Shown: piece by piece, positions 36,556 to 45,398 of the stretch | Layout of the letters: every line of letters begins with the position of its first letter | How positions within the stretch are numbered: position 1 is the first letter of the stretch | DNA from: Shouchella clausii | GTDB taxonomy: Bacteria; Bacillota; Bacilli; Bacillales; Bacillaceae_D | Length of the DNA stretch: 64,000 nucleotides | Direction: 5' to 3' | NCBI RefSeq assembly: GCF_001598215.1 | Contig: NZ_BCXJ01000002.1 | Coordinates: forward strand, 124,001 to 188,000 | Notes under the pieces: generated by a model | Seen by the model: the letters and a program-made list of their open reading frames with translations, nothing else | What the model was told of the DNA's origin: nothing | Databases searched by the model: none | Program-made: the position numbers and the translations under genes

Positions 36556-37761
36556 ATGGCAAGTAACCGAAGAGATTCACTGGAAATCCGCCCTGTTAGG
36601 GATTCGGATATGCAGCAATCCATTGATCTGTTAAACTATGTCTTCCAAGTGACGAACCAAGATGTTTCTGAAATAGGCGAACAACAAATGCAAGCATGGA
36701 AAAAGCCCATTATTGACCACTGTGATGTGATAGGCTGGTTCTCAGGCGATCAACTCGTTTCGCAAATGGTCGTCTACCCATTTTCGGTTAACATCCATGG
36801 ACAACCTTTTCAAATGGGCGGTGTTACAGGTGTGGGCACTTACCCTGAATATGCAGGCCTTGGTTTGATGAATGACTTAATGAAGAGAAGCTTAACAAAC
36901 ATGAAAAACCGTGGCCAAACGATTTCTTACCTTTTCCCTTACTCGATTCCTTATTACCGCAAAAAAGGCTGGGAGATCATTTCTGACGTCATTACTTACA
37001 CTGTTAGAGACACGCAAATTCCTAAACCTTATGATGTTCCAGGCCGAATCGAACGGGTCGAATTTGCAGACAAAGACATCCGTACGGTGTATGCCCAATT
37101 CTCGCAAAAGGCAAACGGCGCGATGATTCGCAATCGCCTTGCTTGGGAGGAGCATTTTAAATGGGAACGTGACGAACTGACAGGTTGTGTCTACTATGAT
37201 GAACATGACAAACCGACAGGCTATATGTATTACAAAGTTGAAAATGAAACGTTTTATGTCAAAGAAATGATTTATAACAACGAAGAAGCACGTCGCGGGA
37301 TTTGGAATTTCATCGGCGCCCATTTCTCCATGGTCTATTACGTAAAAGGAAAGATCTTTGCAAACGAGCCGTTATCCTTCTTTTTGGAAGACAGTGAAAT
37401 TGAAGAAAAAATTTCTCCTTATTACATGGCGCGTATAGTTGACGTAGAACGATTCCTTGCCTCGTTTCCCTTTACTTCACAAGCGAACGGCACACTCACT
37501 TTTGCCATTTCTGATCCTCTGCTAGAGTGGAACAACGGAACGTTCGTTTTATCATTTGCCAACCAAAAGAGAGTAACGATCGAAAACGGTGTAAAAGCAG
37601 ACGTTAAAACCGACATCCAAACACTCGTTACGCTTCTGTTAAACTATAAAAGGGCATCCACTTTAAAAGAAATGGGCCGGCTCGAAGCGAGCGAAGAAAC
37701 GATCGCCTATTTAGAAGCGATCGTTCCTGACAACAAACCTTGGTTTTCAGATTACTTTTGA
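36556..37761 (+). CDS. Eis-like GNAT family N-acetyltransferase
   Basis: 401 residues: an N-terminal GNAT domain (MGGVTGVGTYPEYAGLGLMN, the acetyl-CoA pyrophosphate loop), a second GNAT-like fold and a C-terminal SCP2-like sterol-carrier domain (FTSQANGTLTFAISDPLLEW ... VTIENGVKADVKTDIQTLVT). This is the Eis architecture; Eis enzymes acetylate aminoglycosides and other amines. ATG 36556 has AAAAGGA 10 nt upstream; a TTG at 36547 is the alternative. Linked to the TetR gene. Confidence 0.85.
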   Translation: MASNRRDSLEIRPVRDSDMQQSIDLLNYVFQVTNQDVSEIGEQQMQAWKKPIIDHCDVIGWFSGDQLVSQMVVYPFSVNIHGQPFQMGGVTGVGTYPEYAGLGLMNDLMKRSLTNMKNRGQTISYLFPYSIPYYRKKGWEIISDVITYTVRDTQIPKPYDVPGRIERVEFADKDIRTVYAQFSQKANGAMIRNRLAWEEHFKWERDELTGCVYYDEHDKPTGYMYYKVENETFYVKEMIYNNEEARRGIWNFIGAHFSMVYYVKGKIFANEPLSFFLEDSEIEEKISPYYMARIVDVERFLASFPFTSQANGTLTFAISDPLLEWNNGTFVLSFANQKRVTIENGVKADVKTDIQTLVTLLLNYKRASTLKEMGRLEASEETIAYLEAIVPDNKPWFSDYF

Positions 37762-37794
37762 AAGGGCAGCGTTTTATTTCACGTTGCCTTTTTC
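37761..37794 (+). terminator. Terminator of the TetR-Eis operon
   Basis: Imperfect AAAGGGCAGCGT/ACGTTGCCTTT stem followed by TTTTTC. Confidence 0.7.
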
Positions 37795-37985
37795 TTGCCA
37801 ACAACATGTTAAAGTAGATTCGAACAGCAGGCGATATAGCCATCCCTCTACTTATTTCCCCGCCAAATATAGAGCATTTCTACCATATTAAAACAGAAAT
37901 CTTCCTTTTAAAATGACATTTTTCCAGAAGGTTTGTGTCTATTCATGCTGGAATATTACGAGAATTGCAGGTAAAGAAAACCATT

Positions 37986-38002
37986 TGTAACCGTATTGTA
38001 AT
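37986..38002 (+). promoter_or_regulatory. WalR (YycF)-type box
   Basis: TGTAAC-CGTAT-TGTAAT fits the WalR consensus TGTWAH-N5-TGTWAH exactly. It lies about 107 nt before a cell-wall hydrolase gene, a typical WalR target. Confidence 0.7.
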
Positions 38003-38108
38003 TTTATTTAAAAGAAACTGTGATGTTCATACGTTAAATTAGGACTTGGGAAAAAGATTATATGACATCAAGTCAAGTTTATTAATTTACTTATGGGGGA
38101 ATAATAAT

Positions 38109-39077
38109 ATGTTTAAGGCAAATATGAAACAATTAATCGTACGTACTTCAGTCGTAGTTGGACTAGCTGGCACAGCTTCTGTTGCGACAAGCCAATCTGC
38201 AGACGCTAGCGTTGACATGAACAAAGTAAACGCAGCAGAAAAGAACCAAAACCAAGCACAATCGGAAACAACTTCTGAATCAAATACAGTTTCTCAAGAA
38301 CAATCAACTTCTACCACTGTCCGTTTCGGTGACCGTAATGACACTGTTCGTGAAGTTCAAGAAAAATTAGGCATCTCTGCTGACGGCATTTTTGGACCGC
38401 AAACAGAAAAAGAAGTTCGCGAATTCCAAGCAAACAACGGTCTTTCCGTTGACGGCATTGTAGGACCGGCCACAAAAAAAGCTCTTGATAACGGTGGACA
38501 AGTTGCCTCTGCTTCTGAAGAAAGCACAACTTCAAATGAAACGGCTTCAAATGAAACAACTTCAAATGAAACAGCTTCAAATGAAACAGCTTCAAATGAA
38601 ACAGCTTCAAGCGAGTCAACAGCTTCAACATCTGAATCTGACTCTTCTTCTAACGAAGTAAACGAAGAAGTAAGCACATCCGTTGCTGGTACATCTGTTA
38701 CAAGTGCTCCTAGCAACAGTGGTGGTTTAGTAGGAGTTGCACAAAGCCAAATTGGTGCTCCTTACGTATGGGGTGGAACGACTCCAAGTGGATTTGATTG
38801 CAGTGGTTTCATCAACTATGTCTATAATTCTCAAGGAATTTCTATTCCAAGAACTGCACAAGCAATCTACGATGCATCAGCTAAAACGTCTAACCCTAGC
38901 CCTGGAGATGTTGTCTTCTTCACAGGCACATACAATTCTGGTTCGTACATAACGCACGCTGGCATTTATGTAGGAAACGGCCAATTTGTTCATGCAGGTT
39001 CTAGCGGTGTTCAAACTGCAAGCTTGAGCAACTCTTACTGGAGCAGCCACTACGTTGGTGCTGGAAGCCTCCGTTAA
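38109..39077 (+). CDS. Secreted peptidoglycan hydrolase, PG_binding_1 + NlpC/P60
   Basis: 322 residues. Signal peptide (VRTSVVVGLAGTASVATSQS, cleavage near ADA-S). PG_binding_1 domain (RFGDRNDTVREVQEKLGISA ... IVGPATKKALDNG, about 82-140). Then a Ser/Thr/Glu linker with SNETA repeats. The C-terminal NlpC/P60 domain has catalytic Cys in GFDCSGFINYVYNS and His in ITHAGIYVGNGQFVHAGS. It likely cleaves D-Glu-diaminopimelate stem peptide bonds. ATG 38109 has GGGGGA 9 nt upstream. WalR-type box upstream, terminator downstream. Confidence 0.92.
   Translation: MFKANMKQLIVRTSVVVGLAGTASVATSQSADASVDMNKVNAAEKNQNQAQSETTSESNTVSQEQSTSTTVRFGDRNDTVREVQEKLGISADGIFGPQTEKEVREFQANNGLSVDGIVGPATKKALDNGGQVASASEESTTSNETASNETTSNETASNETASNETASSESTASTSESDSSSNEVNEEVSTSVAGTSVTSAPSNSGGLVGVAQSQIGAPYVWGGTTPSGFDCSGFINYVYNSQGISIPRTAQAIYDASAKTSNPSPGDVVFFTGTYNSGSYITHAGIYVGNGQFVHAGSSGVQTASLSNSYWSSHYVGAGSLR
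38531..38605 (+). repeat. Five 15-bp tandem repeats in the linker
   Basis: Unit TTCAAATGAAACAGC repeated five times (the first two with one or two changes) encoding SNETA/SNETT, followed by a degenerate sixth unit. The number of units may vary between strains and change linker length. Confidence 0.92.
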
Positions 39078-39079
39078 TG

Positions 39080-39110
39080 AAAAAAGTCCTCATAATGAGG
39101 GCTTTTTTGT
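39080..39110 (+). terminator. Terminator of the NlpC/P60 gene
   Basis: GTCCTC/GAGGGC stem flanked by A5 and T6. Confidence 0.85.
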
Positions 39111-39156
39111 TTTCTCTTTAATGGCACCTAAAAAAGAGGAGCATCGCCCCTCTCTT

Positions 39157-39747
39157 TCACCCATTCTTTGTCCATTTTGATACATGCTGATGACGATAAC
39201 CTTGTAAACGCTCCATTAGCGCTTGAGGTTCTTTCTCGACAATAAACAAATCTCGGTATGCTTCAGACATAAAGCCTTGTTCAATTGTATGGTCAAGCAT
39301 GGCCAAAAGCGGATTAAAGAAATCGGCTACGTTTAATAAACTGCATGGCTTTTGATGGTAATCTAGCTGAATCCAAGTAAACACTTCAAACCATTCTTCA
39401 AGCGTTCCCGCTCCTCCTGGCAAGGCAACAAAGGCATCGGCATGCTCAGCCATGAGCGCTTTCCGCTCGTGCATCGTATCGACGACATAAAGCTCAGACA
39501 ATTTGTCATGTGCAATTTCTACATTTTGCAGTTTTTTTGGAATCACGCCAATGACACGCCCTCCTGCTTGCAAACAAGCATTGGCCACGGCACCCATACA
39601 ACCTACTTGTGCTCCGCCATAAACAAGGGTGATTTCGTTTTCGGCAAGGAGTTTGCCAAAGGCTGTCGCTTGTTCTATATAAACTGGATCCTTGCCAGCA
39701 CTCGATCCACAAAACACTGCTAAAGATTGTATCTCCAATTCTCCCAT
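39157..39747 (-). CDS. LOG family protein (TIGR00730, cytokinin riboside monophosphate hydrolase-like)
   Basis: 196 residues, Rossmann-like. LAVFCGSSAGKDPVY, LVYGGAQVGCMGAVANACL, and the PGGAGTLEEWFEVFTW signature mark the LOG (lysine-decarboxylase-like) family, which removes ribose-phosphate from nucleotides. The start is uncertain: ATG 39747 has GAAAGGA too close, and in-frame TTG codons at 39774 and 39735 are options. It follows the AAG gene closely (24 nt), so the two are probably cotranscribed. Confidence 0.85.
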   Translation of the reverse strand: MGELEIQSLAVFCGSSAGKDPVYIEQATAFGKLLAENEITLVYGGAQVGCMGAVANACLQAGGRVIGVIPKKLQNVEIAHDKLSELYVVDTMHERKALMAEHADAFVALPGGAGTLEEWFEVFTWIQLDYHQKPCSLLNVADFFNPLLAMLDHTIEQGFMSEAYRDLFIVEKEPQALMERLQGYRHQHVSKWTKNG

Positions 39748-39770
39748 TCCTTTCTCGTCACAACATTCTA

Positions 39771-40373
39771 TCAAGGCCGATAAGCCGATACAGCACGGCT
39801 GTTGGCATCAATAAAACGCCATGGGTGGTGGCTGCATGGACCAGCGCCTTTGATGCCGATACGTTTCGTCGCCACAATCGCTGCGTCTCTATTGTCCCCT
39901 TTTGCAAAATAGAGCGGAGGTTCGGTTAAAAGCCGTCCATAGTCTGCCATTGTAATTCCCATTGCTTTTGTTAATTTACCTGGTCCATTTGCAAATTCAC
40001 GGCTTGCATGTGGTTTGCCGCGTAGTCGTTCCATTTCTTTAATTCCACTGATAGGTTCAATTGCACGAATGAGCACAGCCTCAGGCTGTCCTTTTTGTTC
40101 ACATACAACGTTTAGCAAACAATGGGTGTGCATCGTATACGTGTAACATCTTCCAGCTTCTTCGTACAAAATAGCTGTCCGTTTTGTCCGCCGTCTGCCA
40201 TAGCTGTGGCACGCTCGGTCAAGCACCCCTAAGTATGCTTCGGTTTCTGTTATTCGGCCAACCAACGTTACGCCGTCTAATTCATGCACCAAATGCATGC
40301 CAATGAGCCCTTTTGCCACTTCGATTGTTGATTGCTCAAAAAAAGACAGATCGAGCGCTTTTTGTTGTTTCAT
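39771..40373 (-). CDS. DNA-3-methyladenine glycosylase, AAG/MPG type
   Basis: 200 residues. EVAKGLIGMHLVHELDG, the catalytic region GRITETEAYLGVLDRACHSY, YGRRRTKRTAILYEEAGRCY and the late ANGPGKLTKAMGI define the AAG family, which excises alkylated adenines and hypoxanthine. ATG 40373 with AAAGGA 9 nt upstream is preferred; the ATG at 40397 sits directly on a GGAGG without spacing. Confidence 0.9.
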   Translation of the reverse strand: MKQQKALDLSFFEQSTIEVAKGLIGMHLVHELDGVTLVGRITETEAYLGVLDRACHSYGRRRTKRTAILYEEAGRCYTYTMHTHCLLNVVCEQKGQPEAVLIRAIEPISGIKEMERLRGKPHASREFANGPGKLTKAMGITMADYGRLLTEPPLYFAKGDNRDAAIVATKRIGIKGAGPCSHHPWRFIDANSRAVSAYRP

Positions 40374-40425
40374 TATGACAGTCCTTTCTCCGATCATCCT
40401 CCTTTATTTAAGCACAAATTGGCCA

Positions 40426-41223
40426 TTATTCATAGTGACGCACATCTCCTACAGGCAAAAACCATTCTAGCCCGCCAAGCAAGGCACTTGCACTTACTAA
40501 CGTAAGGCATGTGGTAAGGAAAACCGCATCCCATTTTGAATAGCCGATTTCATAAAAGTACGTTCGCTTCGCTGCCCCTTTAAACTGTTTAGCCTCCATA
40601 GCGATCGCAATACGCTGAGCGCGCCGTATCGCCTGCGCCAATAATGGGACGCTATAAAAACGCATTTTCTTTAAAAAGCCTGTTGCGCCTTTCCCAAGAT
40701 CAAGGCCCCTAATCCGGTATGCATAGTGAAGCGTTTGAAATTCGCTTACCATAATGGGCAGCATCCGGATCGAAGCCATAAAAGAATAGGCAATGTTTGC
40801 AGGTAGTTTCAGTTGCTGCATGAGCGAATAAAATAACAGCACAGGTTTCGTTGTTAAAGCAAACAACAAACCAAGTACGGCGAATGTGGACGCGCGTAAA
40901 CCTAAGTGGATGCCCCGGTAAAAGCTTTCCTCCGTTATATGGATAAGCCCATACTGAAACCACGTCGTCTCCCCTTTCCCGAATAAAACCATCGCGCTGG
41001 AAGAGGAAATGAACAATAGCAAAAATGGCAGACAGTATAACAACACAAACTTGCGAGGATGGCCAGAAAAGCAGAAAAGTAATAACAGGGAAGCGAGAAA
41101 CAAGATAAGCAACGCGTTAGGATTATGCACGAATATAATCCCAATAAAGCCGATAATCGTTATCACTAATTTTAAACTCGGATTCACTCGGCTAAGCCAT
41201 GTCTCTCTCCATTTGTATTCCAC
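40426..41223 (-). CDS. ykoC: ECF transporter T component, YkoC-like
   Basis: 265 residues, CbiQ family membrane protein with about six helices. The coupling motifs appear in the cytosolic loop (SEFQTLHYAYRIRGLDLGKG and a later IRRAQRIAIAMEAKQFKGAA). It joins the ATPase YkoD to the substrate-binding YkoE. Start is GTG 41223 with GGGGGTGA upstream, overlapping ykoD by 32 nt. Last gene of the TPP-riboswitch operon. Confidence 0.87.
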   Translation of the reverse strand: MEYKWRETWLSRVNPSLKLVITIIGFIGIIFVHNPNALLILFLASLLLLFCFSGHPRKFVLLYCLPFLLLFISSSSAMVLFGKGETTWFQYGLIHITEESFYRGIHLGLRASTFAVLGLLFALTTKPVLLFYSLMQQLKLPANIAYSFMASIRMLPIMVSEFQTLHYAYRIRGLDLGKGATGFLKKMRFYSVPLLAQAIRRAQRIAIAMEAKQFKGAAKRTYFYEIGYSKWDAVFLTTCLTLVSASALLGGLEWFLPVGDVRHYE

Positions 41224-42661
41224 CTACGTCACCCCCTGTTCCACTGCGCGGCCGCGCGACTACTGTGTCAAGGGTTCCGCTTTTGATGATCCATTCATGC
41301 GTGGCAAAATAGTCAACAATCGTTTCATCATGTGTCACCATCAATATCGCTGCCCCTTGCCTGCGGCGCTCTTCTAGCGCTTCAAGCAACAAGAATGTAT
41401 TTTTTGCATCTTGGCCAAATGTCGGTTCATCGAACAGCAAAAGCGGCCGCGGCTCCATAAAGGCTGTTGCTACACTCAGCCGGCGCTTTTGGCCGATGGA
41501 AAGCATATATGGGTGGTTGTCTTTTTTGTCTGCTAATTGGAACGTCTCAAGCAACGATTGGGCCTGGGCGTTGGCTGACTCCATGGGGCAGCCGGCTAAT
41601 AGCTCTTGCCAAACCGTATCAGCGACAAACTGAAATTCAGGGTTTTGAAAAACAAAGCCAATTTGCTCAGAAAGCGGCTGCTTTTGTTTAACGGCCTCCC
41701 CATTTAGCTGATACACCCCTTTCCATTTTAGCAAATTCATCAAAGCGTACAGAAAGGTCGTTTTTCCAGCACCGTTTTTGCCCGTTATGCAAATCCAGTC
41801 GCCAGCATGGACAACCGCTTCGTCTACTTTTCCCACTCGTTGCTTACCACGATAAGCAGCCCAATTGTTAAGCAACAGAAGCGGCTTGTGCGTCTTCCCC
41901 TTTATTTTGTCAATGGCGTTTTGGGACAAGTAGTTTTTCCACGAATATGGGTGCCAGATTCCATACTCGTCAAGTTGGCGGCGATAGCGCTGAAACAATT
42001 CCTGTGGAGGGCCATCGTCAAGCAATTGGCCCTCTTCATTAAACAACACAATCCGATCAACAAAATCAATGATTTCAGAAATTTTATGTTCGATGATGAT
42101 GATTGTTTTGCCGCTACACGCTTGGCGGACAGTCTGCCATATTTGCGCTGTCCCGTCAGGATCAAGCAACGCTGTTGGTTCGTCAAGAAAAAGGACATCG
42201 CTTTCTGCCGCTAGTGCACAAGCAATAGCTAGGCGCTGTTTCATCCCTTGTGACATTGCAGCAATCGGCCAATGGCGATCAGGCAAATCAAGGCCTACCT
42301 GCGCTAAAAGACGCTCTATCATCACGTCCATTTGTTCACGGGGCATGCGGCGGTTTTCTAAGACAAACGCTATTTCTTCATCGACATAAGGCATACAAAA
42401 TTGCGTATCTGGATCTTGGAATACAATAGCAGGTTGCTTGGCGAGAACAAGCTCTTCAGCATGATAAGGCAACTCTATTGCGCCTGGTATGAGGCCCGCC
42501 ATCATATGCACTAGCGTTGATTTTCCCGAGCCACTCGGGCCAAGCAAAAGCACTTTCTCACCTGAGTAAATATCAATGGACACGTCTTCAAATAACAACG
42601 TGCCACTATTCGGATAAGACAGCGACAACTGCTTAATGGAAACAGCCTGTTCTCTACTCAT
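41192..42661 (-). CDS. ykoD: ECF transporter duplicated ATPase, YkoD-like
   Basis: 489 residues, two ABC domains in one chain. First: Walker A LLGPSGSGKSTLVHM, signature MSQGMKQRLAIACAL, Walker B VLFLDEPTALLD. Second: ITGKNGAGKTTFLYAL, LSIGQKRRLSVATAF, LLLFDEPTFGQD. Fused paired ATPases are typical of YkoD. ATG 42661 has AAGGAG 8 nt upstream and overlaps the end of ykoE by 8 nt. Confidence 0.9.
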   Translation of the reverse strand: MSREQAVSIKQLSLSYPNSGTLLFEDVSIDIYSGEKVLLLGPSGSGKSTLVHMMAGLIPGAIELPYHAEELVLAKQPAIVFQDPDTQFCMPYVDEEIAFVLENRRMPREQMDVMIERLLAQVGLDLPDRHWPIAAMSQGMKQRLAIACALAAESDVLFLDEPTALLDPDGTAQIWQTVRQACSGKTIIIIEHKISEIIDFVDRIVLFNEEGQLLDDGPPQELFQRYRRQLDEYGIWHPYSWKNYLSQNAIDKIKGKTHKPLLLLNNWAAYRGKQRVGKVDEAVVHAGDWICITGKNGAGKTTFLYALMNLLKWKGVYQLNGEAVKQKQPLSEQIGFVFQNPEFQFVADTVWQELLAGCPMESANAQAQSLLETFQLADKKDNHPYMLSIGQKRRLSVATAFMEPRPLLLFDEPTFGQDAKNTFLLLEALEERRRQGAAILMVTHDETIVDYFATHEWIIKSGTLDTVVARPRSGTGGDVGGIQMERDMA

Positions 42662-43259
42662 CCTTTTTTCTCCTTTTCGAGGCAAACAAGTCGTAATCGG
42701 CTTGGGAAACGGGACGCAAAAGCGTGCTGACGCCTGTCTTTTCTAGTGCGCGTACAAGGACAGACGCTAAAAAGCCAGCAATGACAATCGAGCCGAGGGT
42801 ACGAAAAACAATGCGCAATGTAATATTCCAAGTCGTTAAGTCGCTTAAATAAGCATTAAAATAATCGAACCCAAGTGAGGCGAACGAAGCGAAAGCAGCG
42901 CCAAGGCTAGCTGTCCAAACCGTGTATACCCGGTATTTAAATAAGGCAAAGGCAAGCTCGATTCCAAGTCCTTGCAAGACGCCGTACAACAGCAACAATG
43001 GTCCGTAAGGGGAACCGGCGAAAAATTCCCCTGAAGCAGCCGCCGTTTCAGCAAGTAACGCGACCCCTGGCTTTTTGATCAGCAACGCTGCAATCGTTCC
43101 GGCAATAAACCACATACCATACAGCAGCTGGTCTGCTTGCAATCCTGGGAGGCTGACTAAGTCCGTTATTGGCGTCCACAAGCGGTATACGACCGCAAAC
43201 ACAACCGAAATCAAAATCGTCACAATCATGTCTGTCAAACGTAAGCGATTTTTGTTCAT
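42654..43259 (-). CDS. ykoE: ECF transporter S component, YkoE-like (thiamine precursor)
   Basis: 201 residues, about five or six helices (LTDMIVTILISVVFAVVYRL; LLYGMWFIAGTIAALLIKKP ... GPLLLLYGVLQGLGIELAFA). It is the binding subunit, thought to take up hydroxymethylpyrimidine or thiamine. The TPP riboswitch upstream fixes the link to thiamine. AAAGGAGACAG precedes ATG 43259. Confidence 0.9.
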   Translation of the reverse strand: MNKNRLRLTDMIVTILISVVFAVVYRLWTPITDLVSLPGLQADQLLYGMWFIAGTIAALLIKKPGVALLAETAAASGEFFAGSPYGPLLLLYGVLQGLGIELAFALFKYRVYTVWTASLGAAFASFASLGFDYFNAYLSDLTTWNITLRIVFRTLGSIVIAGFLASVLVRALEKTGVSTLLRPVSQADYDLFASKRRKKDE

Positions 43260-43291
43260 TTTCTGTCTCCTTTTTCCACTGGAAAGGGCAC

Positions 43292-43322
43292 AAAAAAACG
43301 CTCCCCCGAAACGGATGGAGCG
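43292..43322 (-). terminator. Riboswitch-controlled terminator before ykoE
   Basis: CGCTCC/GGAGCG stem with seven T on the minus strand, between the aptamer and ykoE; the expression platform for TPP-dependent termination. Confidence 0.85.
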
Positions 43323-43366
43323 ACGCACACGACCCTGCAATGGGCAAACCAAAGCAGCACCTATTG

Positions 43367-43455
43367 TACACCGCACTTCCCTTCGCTAGCATTACCTAGA
43401 TCAGGTAAAGGGTTAAGGCTAAACGCCTTTCTCAGCAAAACGCACCCCTAGTGGT
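43367..43455 (-). ncRNA. TPP riboswitch (THI element)
   Basis: Minus-strand reading gives CTAGGGGTGC, then CTGAGA, ACCCTTTACCTGATCTAGGT, AATGCTAGCGAAGGGAAG: all conserved THI-box elements in order. It lies about 110 nt upstream of ykoE with a terminator between. Confidence 0.95.
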
Positions 43456-43493
43456 TGTAATTTATGATGTTATTTAAAGTTAACCATATGTTT

Positions 43494-44297
43494 TTACAAG
43501 CTGCAATCTTTTTTTTCGGCAATCACGTTTTTAATTTCGATCAAGCTACGAATTTCATAGGTTGGGCGAATGTCGGTTGTGTTTTCCACCCCATCACGAT
43601 TTAGCCAAATCGTTTTAATGCCAGCTTGGTTTCCGCCAAGAATATCTGTATGCAAGTTATCGCCAACCATGAGCACTTCATCTTTCGCTACCCTTGATAA
43701 TTCGAGCGCATGTTCAAACATCGCTACATCCGGTTTGCCTTTCCCGTAAGCGCCAGAAATCAAAATATGGTCAAAATAAGGGACAAGTTGAGGAGTAATC
43801 TCCAATTTCGTATTTTGCAAATCAGGAGAGCCATTCGTTAAAAGCAAAAGCCTGTAAGATTGTTGCAGCTCATCAAGCACTGCAAACGTATCGTCAAACA
43901 CATAGGGGTTTTTTCGCCGTTCTGATGGAAAATGAATCGCCAATTGACTGGCCAATTCCCCATCTTCTATGCCCATTTCTGCTAACCCTTTTGCCCATGC
44001 GGCTTGTTGGTAAACAGGAGCGATTTCTCGTAGGCGGTTAAAGTCTTCTGTGTCATCACGGAAAGCCCCCCACAATCCTTCAAATGGATTAATGCCGATC
44101 ATTTTTGTAAACTCGTACGTTTCATATGATTGATATAGCTGCGTGGCATGAGTGCGCACCGCTTCTTCTAGCGCGTCCGGGTCAATGTCTGTATGCACCG
44201 TTGCCGCCAAAGCGCACGTCTGCCTAAAAGCTTCCTTTATACTTTTTTTATCCCATAATAACGTATCATCTAAATCAAAGAAAATAGCTCGTATCAT
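43494..44297 (-). CDS. HAD family hydrolase, YsaA-like
   Basis: 267 residues. HAD motif I FFDLDDTLLWD, motif II LLLTNGSPD, motif III Lys in AYGKGKPD, motif IV MVGDNLHTDILGG. The cap domain (TYEFTKMIGINPFEGLWGAF ... AIHFPSERRKNPYVFDDTFA) resembles B. subtilis YsaA, a phosphoserine-phosphatase-type enzyme; substrate is inferred. The start has a CGGAGG-like site upstream. It is followed, on the same strand, by the riboswitch operon. Confidence 0.85.
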   Translation of the reverse strand: MIRAIFFDLDDTLLWDKKSIKEAFRQTCALAATVHTDIDPDALEEAVRTHATQLYQSYETYEFTKMIGINPFEGLWGAFRDDTEDFNRLREIAPVYQQAAWAKGLAEMGIEDGELASQLAIHFPSERRKNPYVFDDTFAVLDELQQSYRLLLLTNGSPDLQNTKLEITPQLVPYFDHILISGAYGKGKPDVAMFEHALELSRVAKDEVLMVGDNLHTDILGGNQAGIKTIWLNRDGVENTTDIRPTYEIRSLIEIKNVIAEKKDCSL

Positions 44298-44315
44298 ACT
44301 TGCCTCCGGATGTGG

Positions 44316-45398
44316 TTATTCCTCTTCTTCCAAACGGACAGTCCAGCCAAACGGATCTTCCTGTTCTCCTGTTTGGATGCCTGTCAATTCCGTGTACAAA
44401 CGTTTGGCCAACGCTCCTGTTTCATTGTTGTTGACAACGATTTTGTGGTCTTTCCATAAAAGTTCTCCGACCGGGGAGATGACCGCCGCTGTACCAGTAC
44501 CGAAGACTTCTTCAAGCGTACCACTTTTGCTTGCGCTCACGATTTCTTCAATTGAAATCCGCCGTTCGAACACCGGAATTTCCCAACTTTTTAGCAGCTC
44601 AATCACGCTTTTGCGGGTAATGCCCTCCAAAATGCTGCCTGACAATTCAGGTGTATGCACTTCTCCGTTCAATTTAAAGAACACATTCATGCTGCCTACT
44701 TCTTCGACGTACTTCTTCTCCATCCCGTCCAACCATAGAACTTGTGCTTGTTTGTTCGCTGTAGCCCGCTCTTGCGCTTTGTAAGCAGCACAGTAGTTGC
44801 CAGCCGTTTTCGCAGTCCCTGTGCCTCCTGGTGCGGCGCGCGTATATTGGTCTTCTACAAAAATGCCAATTGGGTTTATGCCTTCTTTATAGTAAGCGCC
44901 GACTGGAGACAAGATAATCATAAATTTATAATTACGTGAAGGTGCTACGCCTAATGTAGGTTCTGTTGCAATCACAAATGGACGAATGTAAAGGGAAGTA
45001 CCTGGCATCGTAGGAATCCAGTCTTTATCGATACGGATCAATTCTTTTAAATAAGCGAGCATTTGTGCTTCATCAATCGGCGGGATGCTCAAACGGTCGC
45101 TTGATTGATTCAAGCGCTTAAAGTTTTCTTCTGGGCGGAATAAACGGACGCTCCCATCTTCAGAACGGTACGCTTTTAAGCCTTCAAAAACCGTTTGACC
45201 GTAATGAAATACCATTGCAGCAGGATCAAGGGTTAATGGTTGGTAAGGAATAATGCGGGGACTGTACCAGCCTTTTTCTTCAGAATAATCCATGATAAAC
45301 ATATGGTCTGTAAAATACTTGCCAAACTCTAAAGCGGAAGACTCGGGTTTTTGTTTTTTGTGCGTACATTTCATAATTTCGAGTTTTTGTGTTGTCAT
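44316..45398 (-). CDS. ilvE: Branched-chain amino acid aminotransferase
   Basis: 360 residues, fold IV PLP transaminase, the last step of Leu/Ile/Val synthesis. Key blocks: FGKYFTDHMFIMDYSEEKGW, VFHYGQTVFEGLKAYR, the Lys in GTAKTAGNYCAAYKAQ, the EVGSMNVFFKLNG segment and GTLEEVFGTGTAAVISPVGE. ATG 45398 has AAGGAG 9 nt upstream. It reads 18 nt into the HAD gene, so the two share a transcript. Confidence 0.93.
   Translation of the reverse strand: MTTQKLEIMKCTHKKQKPESSALEFGKYFTDHMFIMDYSEEKGWYSPRIIPYQPLTLDPAAMVFHYGQTVFEGLKAYRSEDGSVRLFRPEENFKRLNQSSDRLSIPPIDEAQMLAYLKELIRIDKDWIPTMPGTSLYIRPFVIATEPTLGVAPSRNYKFMIILSPVGAYYKEGINPIGIFVEDQYTRAAPGGTGTAKTAGNYCAAYKAQERATANKQAQVLWLDGMEKKYVEEVGSMNVFFKLNGEVHTPELSGSILEGITRKSVIELLKSWEIPVFERRISIEEIVSASKSGTLEEVFGTGTAAVISPVGELLWKDHKIVVNNNETGALAKRLYTELTGIQTGEQEDPFGWTVRLEEEE

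Noticed and set aside
38531-38605. Possible CRISPR-like array
   Set aside because: The units are contiguous 15-bp in-frame repeats without spacers; no cas genes.
38311-38716. Repetitive minus-strand frames (LKLFHLKLF; VSFEAVSFE)
   Set aside because: Antisense reading of the 15-bp linker repeats of the NlpC/P60 gene.
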